Position numbers and translations under genes: made by a program
NCBI RefSeq assembly: GCF_025666195.1
Contig: NZ_CP102592.1
Location: forward strand, 2,790,001 to 2,854,000
Reading direction: 5' to 3'
DNA: 64,000 nt
DNA from: Xanthomonas sp. CFBP 8443
Lineage (GTDB): Bacteria > Pseudomonadota > Gammaproteobacteria > Xanthomonadales > Xanthomonadaceae
Part shown: positions 61,177-64,000 of the stretch, piece by piece
Layout: every line of letters starts with the position of its first letter
How positions within the stretch are numbered: position 1 is the stretch's first letter
The notes under the pieces: generated by a model
The model's input: only the letters and a program-made list of their open reading frames with translations
Told to the model about the DNA's origin: nothing
Databases searched by the model: none

Positions 61177-62163
61177 TCAGCCGGCTTCGACCGCCATCGC
61201 GCCCAGGGTCGAATGCTTGACCTTGATCCGCTCCGGGCAGCCGCTGCAATCCAGGCGCGAGGCCTCGATCTGCCGCGGCAGGTGTTCGGCGAGGAAGTCG
61301 ATGAACACGCGCACCGCCGGCAACAGGCCGCGGCGCGAGGCGAACACGGCGTGGCAGATGCCCTGCGGCAGCGACCATTCCGGCAGCACCACTTCCAGCT
61401 CGCCATTGCGCACGGCGTCGGCGCAGACGGTTTCCGGCAGCAGGGTGATGCCGAAGCCGTCCTTGACCATCGACTGCAGCAGCGGGAAATCGAAGCCGGC
61501 CACGCGCGGTTGCAGGTCGACGCGGCGCACTTCGCCGGCCGGTCCGTGCAGTTCCCAGCGCTGCCGCGCCTCGTCCTCGCTGATGCTCAAGGTGACGTGC
61601 GAGGCTAGTTCTTCCGGATCCTTGGGACGACCGGCGCGGTCCAGATACTTAGGGCTGGCCACCAGCAGTTCCTGCACCTGGCCGAAGCTGCGCATCACCA
61701 GACTGCCGTCGTCGTCCAGGCGCGAGCGCACGCGCAGTGCGACGTCGTAGCCCTCGTTGATGATGTCCACGCGGCGGTTGCTGATATTCAGTTGCAGGCG
61801 CACTTTCGGGTACTGGTCGAGGAACATCGGCAGCAGCTTGGGCAGCTGCATCTGCGCCAGCGACACCGGCACGCTGACCCGCACCAAGCCGCGCGGCTCG
61901 GCGCTGAGCCGGTCCACCACCTCGCGCGCCGCCTGCGCTTCGGCCAGCATCGTCTGCGCGTGGCGATGCACGCTCATGCCCAGGTCGGTGACGGCGAAGC
62001 GGCGTGTGGAACGCTGCAGCAGGCGTACGCCCAGGTCGGTTTCCAGCTGGCTGATGCGGCGGCTCAGGCGCGACTTGGGAATGCCCAGGGCGCGCTCGGC
62101 CGCGGCGAAACCGCCGTGGTCGACCACCATCGCGAAGTAGTAAAGGTCGTTGAGATCGTGCAT
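61177..62163 (-). CDS. LysR-family transcriptional regulator
   Basis: A 328-residue LysR regulator. The winged HTH is at about 4-63 (LNDLYYFAMVVDHGGFAAAERALGIPKSRLSRRISQLETDLGVRLLQRS in segments). The effector domain follows from about 90 (GLVRVSVPVSLAQMQLPKLLPMFLDQYP, DVALRVRS, GFGITLLPE). The C-terminal extension has two cysteines close together (LDCSGCPE). It resembles the group of LysR regulators similar to DsdC/AaeR-type aromatic or redox regulators, but the ligand cannot be told. No divergent target gene is adjacent. A palindrome, GTTCT-N10-AGAAC, lies directly upstream of the ATG. Confidence 0.9.
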   Translation of the reverse strand: MHDLNDLYYFAMVVDHGGFAAAERALGIPKSRLSRRISQLETDLGVRLLQRSTRRFAVTDLGMSVHRHAQTMLAEAQAAREVVDRLSAEPRGLVRVSVPVSLAQMQLPKLLPMFLDQYPKVRLQLNISNRRVDIINEGYDVALRVRSRLDDDGSLVMRSFGQVQELLVASPKYLDRAGRPKDPEELASHVTLSISEDEARQRWELHGPAGEVRRVDLQPRVAGFDFPLLQSMVKDGFGITLLPETVCADAVRNGELEVVLPEWSLPQGICHAVFASRRGLLPAVRVFIDFLAEHLPRQIEASRLDCSGCPERIKVKHSTLGAMAVEAG

Positions 62164-62183
62164 GTTCTTTCGATATTTAGAAC
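62164..62183. promoter_or_regulatory. GTTCT-N10-AGAAC palindrome upstream of the LysR gene
   Basis: A 20-bp inverted repeat with an AT-rich centre directly abuts the start codon of the LysR regulator. The size and symmetry suit an autoregulatory LysR site, although such sites are more often T-N11-A. Binding here would block translation-start or promoter clearance. Prediction only. Confidence 0.4.
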
Positions 62184-62763
62184 GATGAATGAAATCGCAT
62201 TGGGTTCATTCTACTCCCACAACGATCCTGGCTGTGCAACCGGGGCTCTTGTCGTATTGCCCGCCCTACCCTGCAGCTTGGCTGGACAAGAGCGCGGCGA
62301 GTGCCCGAGTCGCTCTACACCCGTGTTCGACATCGGCCGGCGGGATCTGCCTGAGCTGACGGTGCGCGACTCTCCGCACTGGTCGTGCCTTGCTGGCTGG
62401 AACGGCTGGCCTGGAACAGATGAGATCGAAGCGATTCAAGCATCAGCCGGCAGCGGCGTCTTGGTCGACGGTGCGCCAATGCGATCGGATATATCAGGCT
62501 GGCCGCGGAGTCCGCGCTGCGCTTGGTACGCCCGGAGCTGCCGGACAGCGGCCATGGTTCTGGACACCCGGCAGAGGCTTTTCAGCTGGTGCATTGTGGG
62601 AGCGGGTGCAGGCGGCGGGTGTCTCGGTAGAGCCCGTCGCGACTGAAGTCGCTCCCACAAAAGGCGAATCCGGGCCGAATGCGCCGGAGCGATCGAACCG
62701 GTGGTCTGCAGCCAATTCTGCGAAGCCGCCCCCGCTGCGTGTGCGCAGGCGAGGCCTGAGGCA
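62184..62763. other. Intergenic stretch between lysR and serS
   Basis: About 580 bases with a degenerate REP pair at 62594-62660 and no supported gene. Reading frames here have no conserved sequence and the region looks non-coding. serS ends at 62764 immediately beyond. Confidence 0.5.
62594..62660. repeat. REP-type element with one degenerate arm
   Basis: The right arm GTCGCGACTGAAGTCGCTCC with CACAA (62636-62660) is canonical. The left arm starts TTGTGGGAGCGGG and then degenerates. It belongs to the same family as the elements at 38627, 47731 and 59219. Confidence 0.8.

Positions 62764-64000
<1,237 letters not shown>

Overview
The window is GC-rich chromosomal DNA (about two thirds G+C by eye) whose gene content and order fit a Xanthomonadaceae gammaproteobacterium, most likely Xanthomonas or a close relative. 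Supporting signs are the block rlmN-pilW-rodZ-yfgM-bamB-der, a FadN/FadA pair beside a PsrA-like regulator, a TonB receptor followed by DUF3649, PepSY and DUF3325 membrane genes, and dispersed REP palindromes of the TGTRGGAGCGRCTTCAGYCG type. This genus assignment is inference; no 16S or phylogenetic test was possible. I saw no prophage, IS element, CRISPR array, defence island or biosynthetic cluster. Most of the window is housekeeping DNA.

Layout. 1-2.6 kb: 5' part of guaB, folD ending inside a dispersed repeat, a DUF1244 protein and an alpha/beta hydrolase. 2.7-7.5 kb: a leftward iron-acquisition operon (TonB receptor, DUF3649, PepSY, DUF3325) with a near-consensus promoter overlapped by a Fur-box-like site. 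7.8-13.5 kb: a CPA2 antiporter, then molybdenum-cofactor genes moeB, moeA and mobA, with a 162-bp-period tandem repeat derived from the moeA 3' end. 13.5-20.4 kb: der, bamB, yfgM-like, rodZ, pilW, rlmN and ndk, all leftward and mostly overlapping. 20.5-25 kb: a PsrA-like TetR regulator with its own CAAAC-N4-GTTTG operator, then fadN and fadA for fatty-acid beta-oxidation. 25.2-33.6 kb: a leftward run of galU, a WbpM-like dehydratase, a WecA-like transferase, lapB, lapA, ihfB, rpsA and cmk, linking envelope polysaccharide synthesis with translation genes.

33.6-38.6 kb (rightward): rpmJ (zinc-free L36, 41 aa), a small BamE-like exported protein, the agmatine-to-putrescine pair aguA/aguB, a GNAT acetyltransferase and a TraB-family membrane protein. 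38.8-46.5 kb: an RND efflux operon with one fusion protein and two different permeases, without an outer-membrane channel. 46.7-47.6 kb: two small c-type cytochromes. 47.9-55 kb: a TolA-like low-complexity membrane protein, nfuA, phhB with an overlapping TonB-domain lipoprotein, zupT, a DUF3300 lipoprotein and rluC. 55-64 kb: rne with a long leader and tail, a GacA-like response regulator, a decayed serine-hydrolase remnant beside tRNA-Ser(UGA), a LysR regulator and serS running off the right edge.

The least explained items are the 162-bp tandem array at moeA, the leftward terminator with no visible gene between ndk and the TetR gene, the 60-residue charged insertion in BamB, the TolA-like protein at 47.9-49.6 kb, and the hydrolase fragment beside the tRNA gene. 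No convincing wholly new multi-gene system was found.
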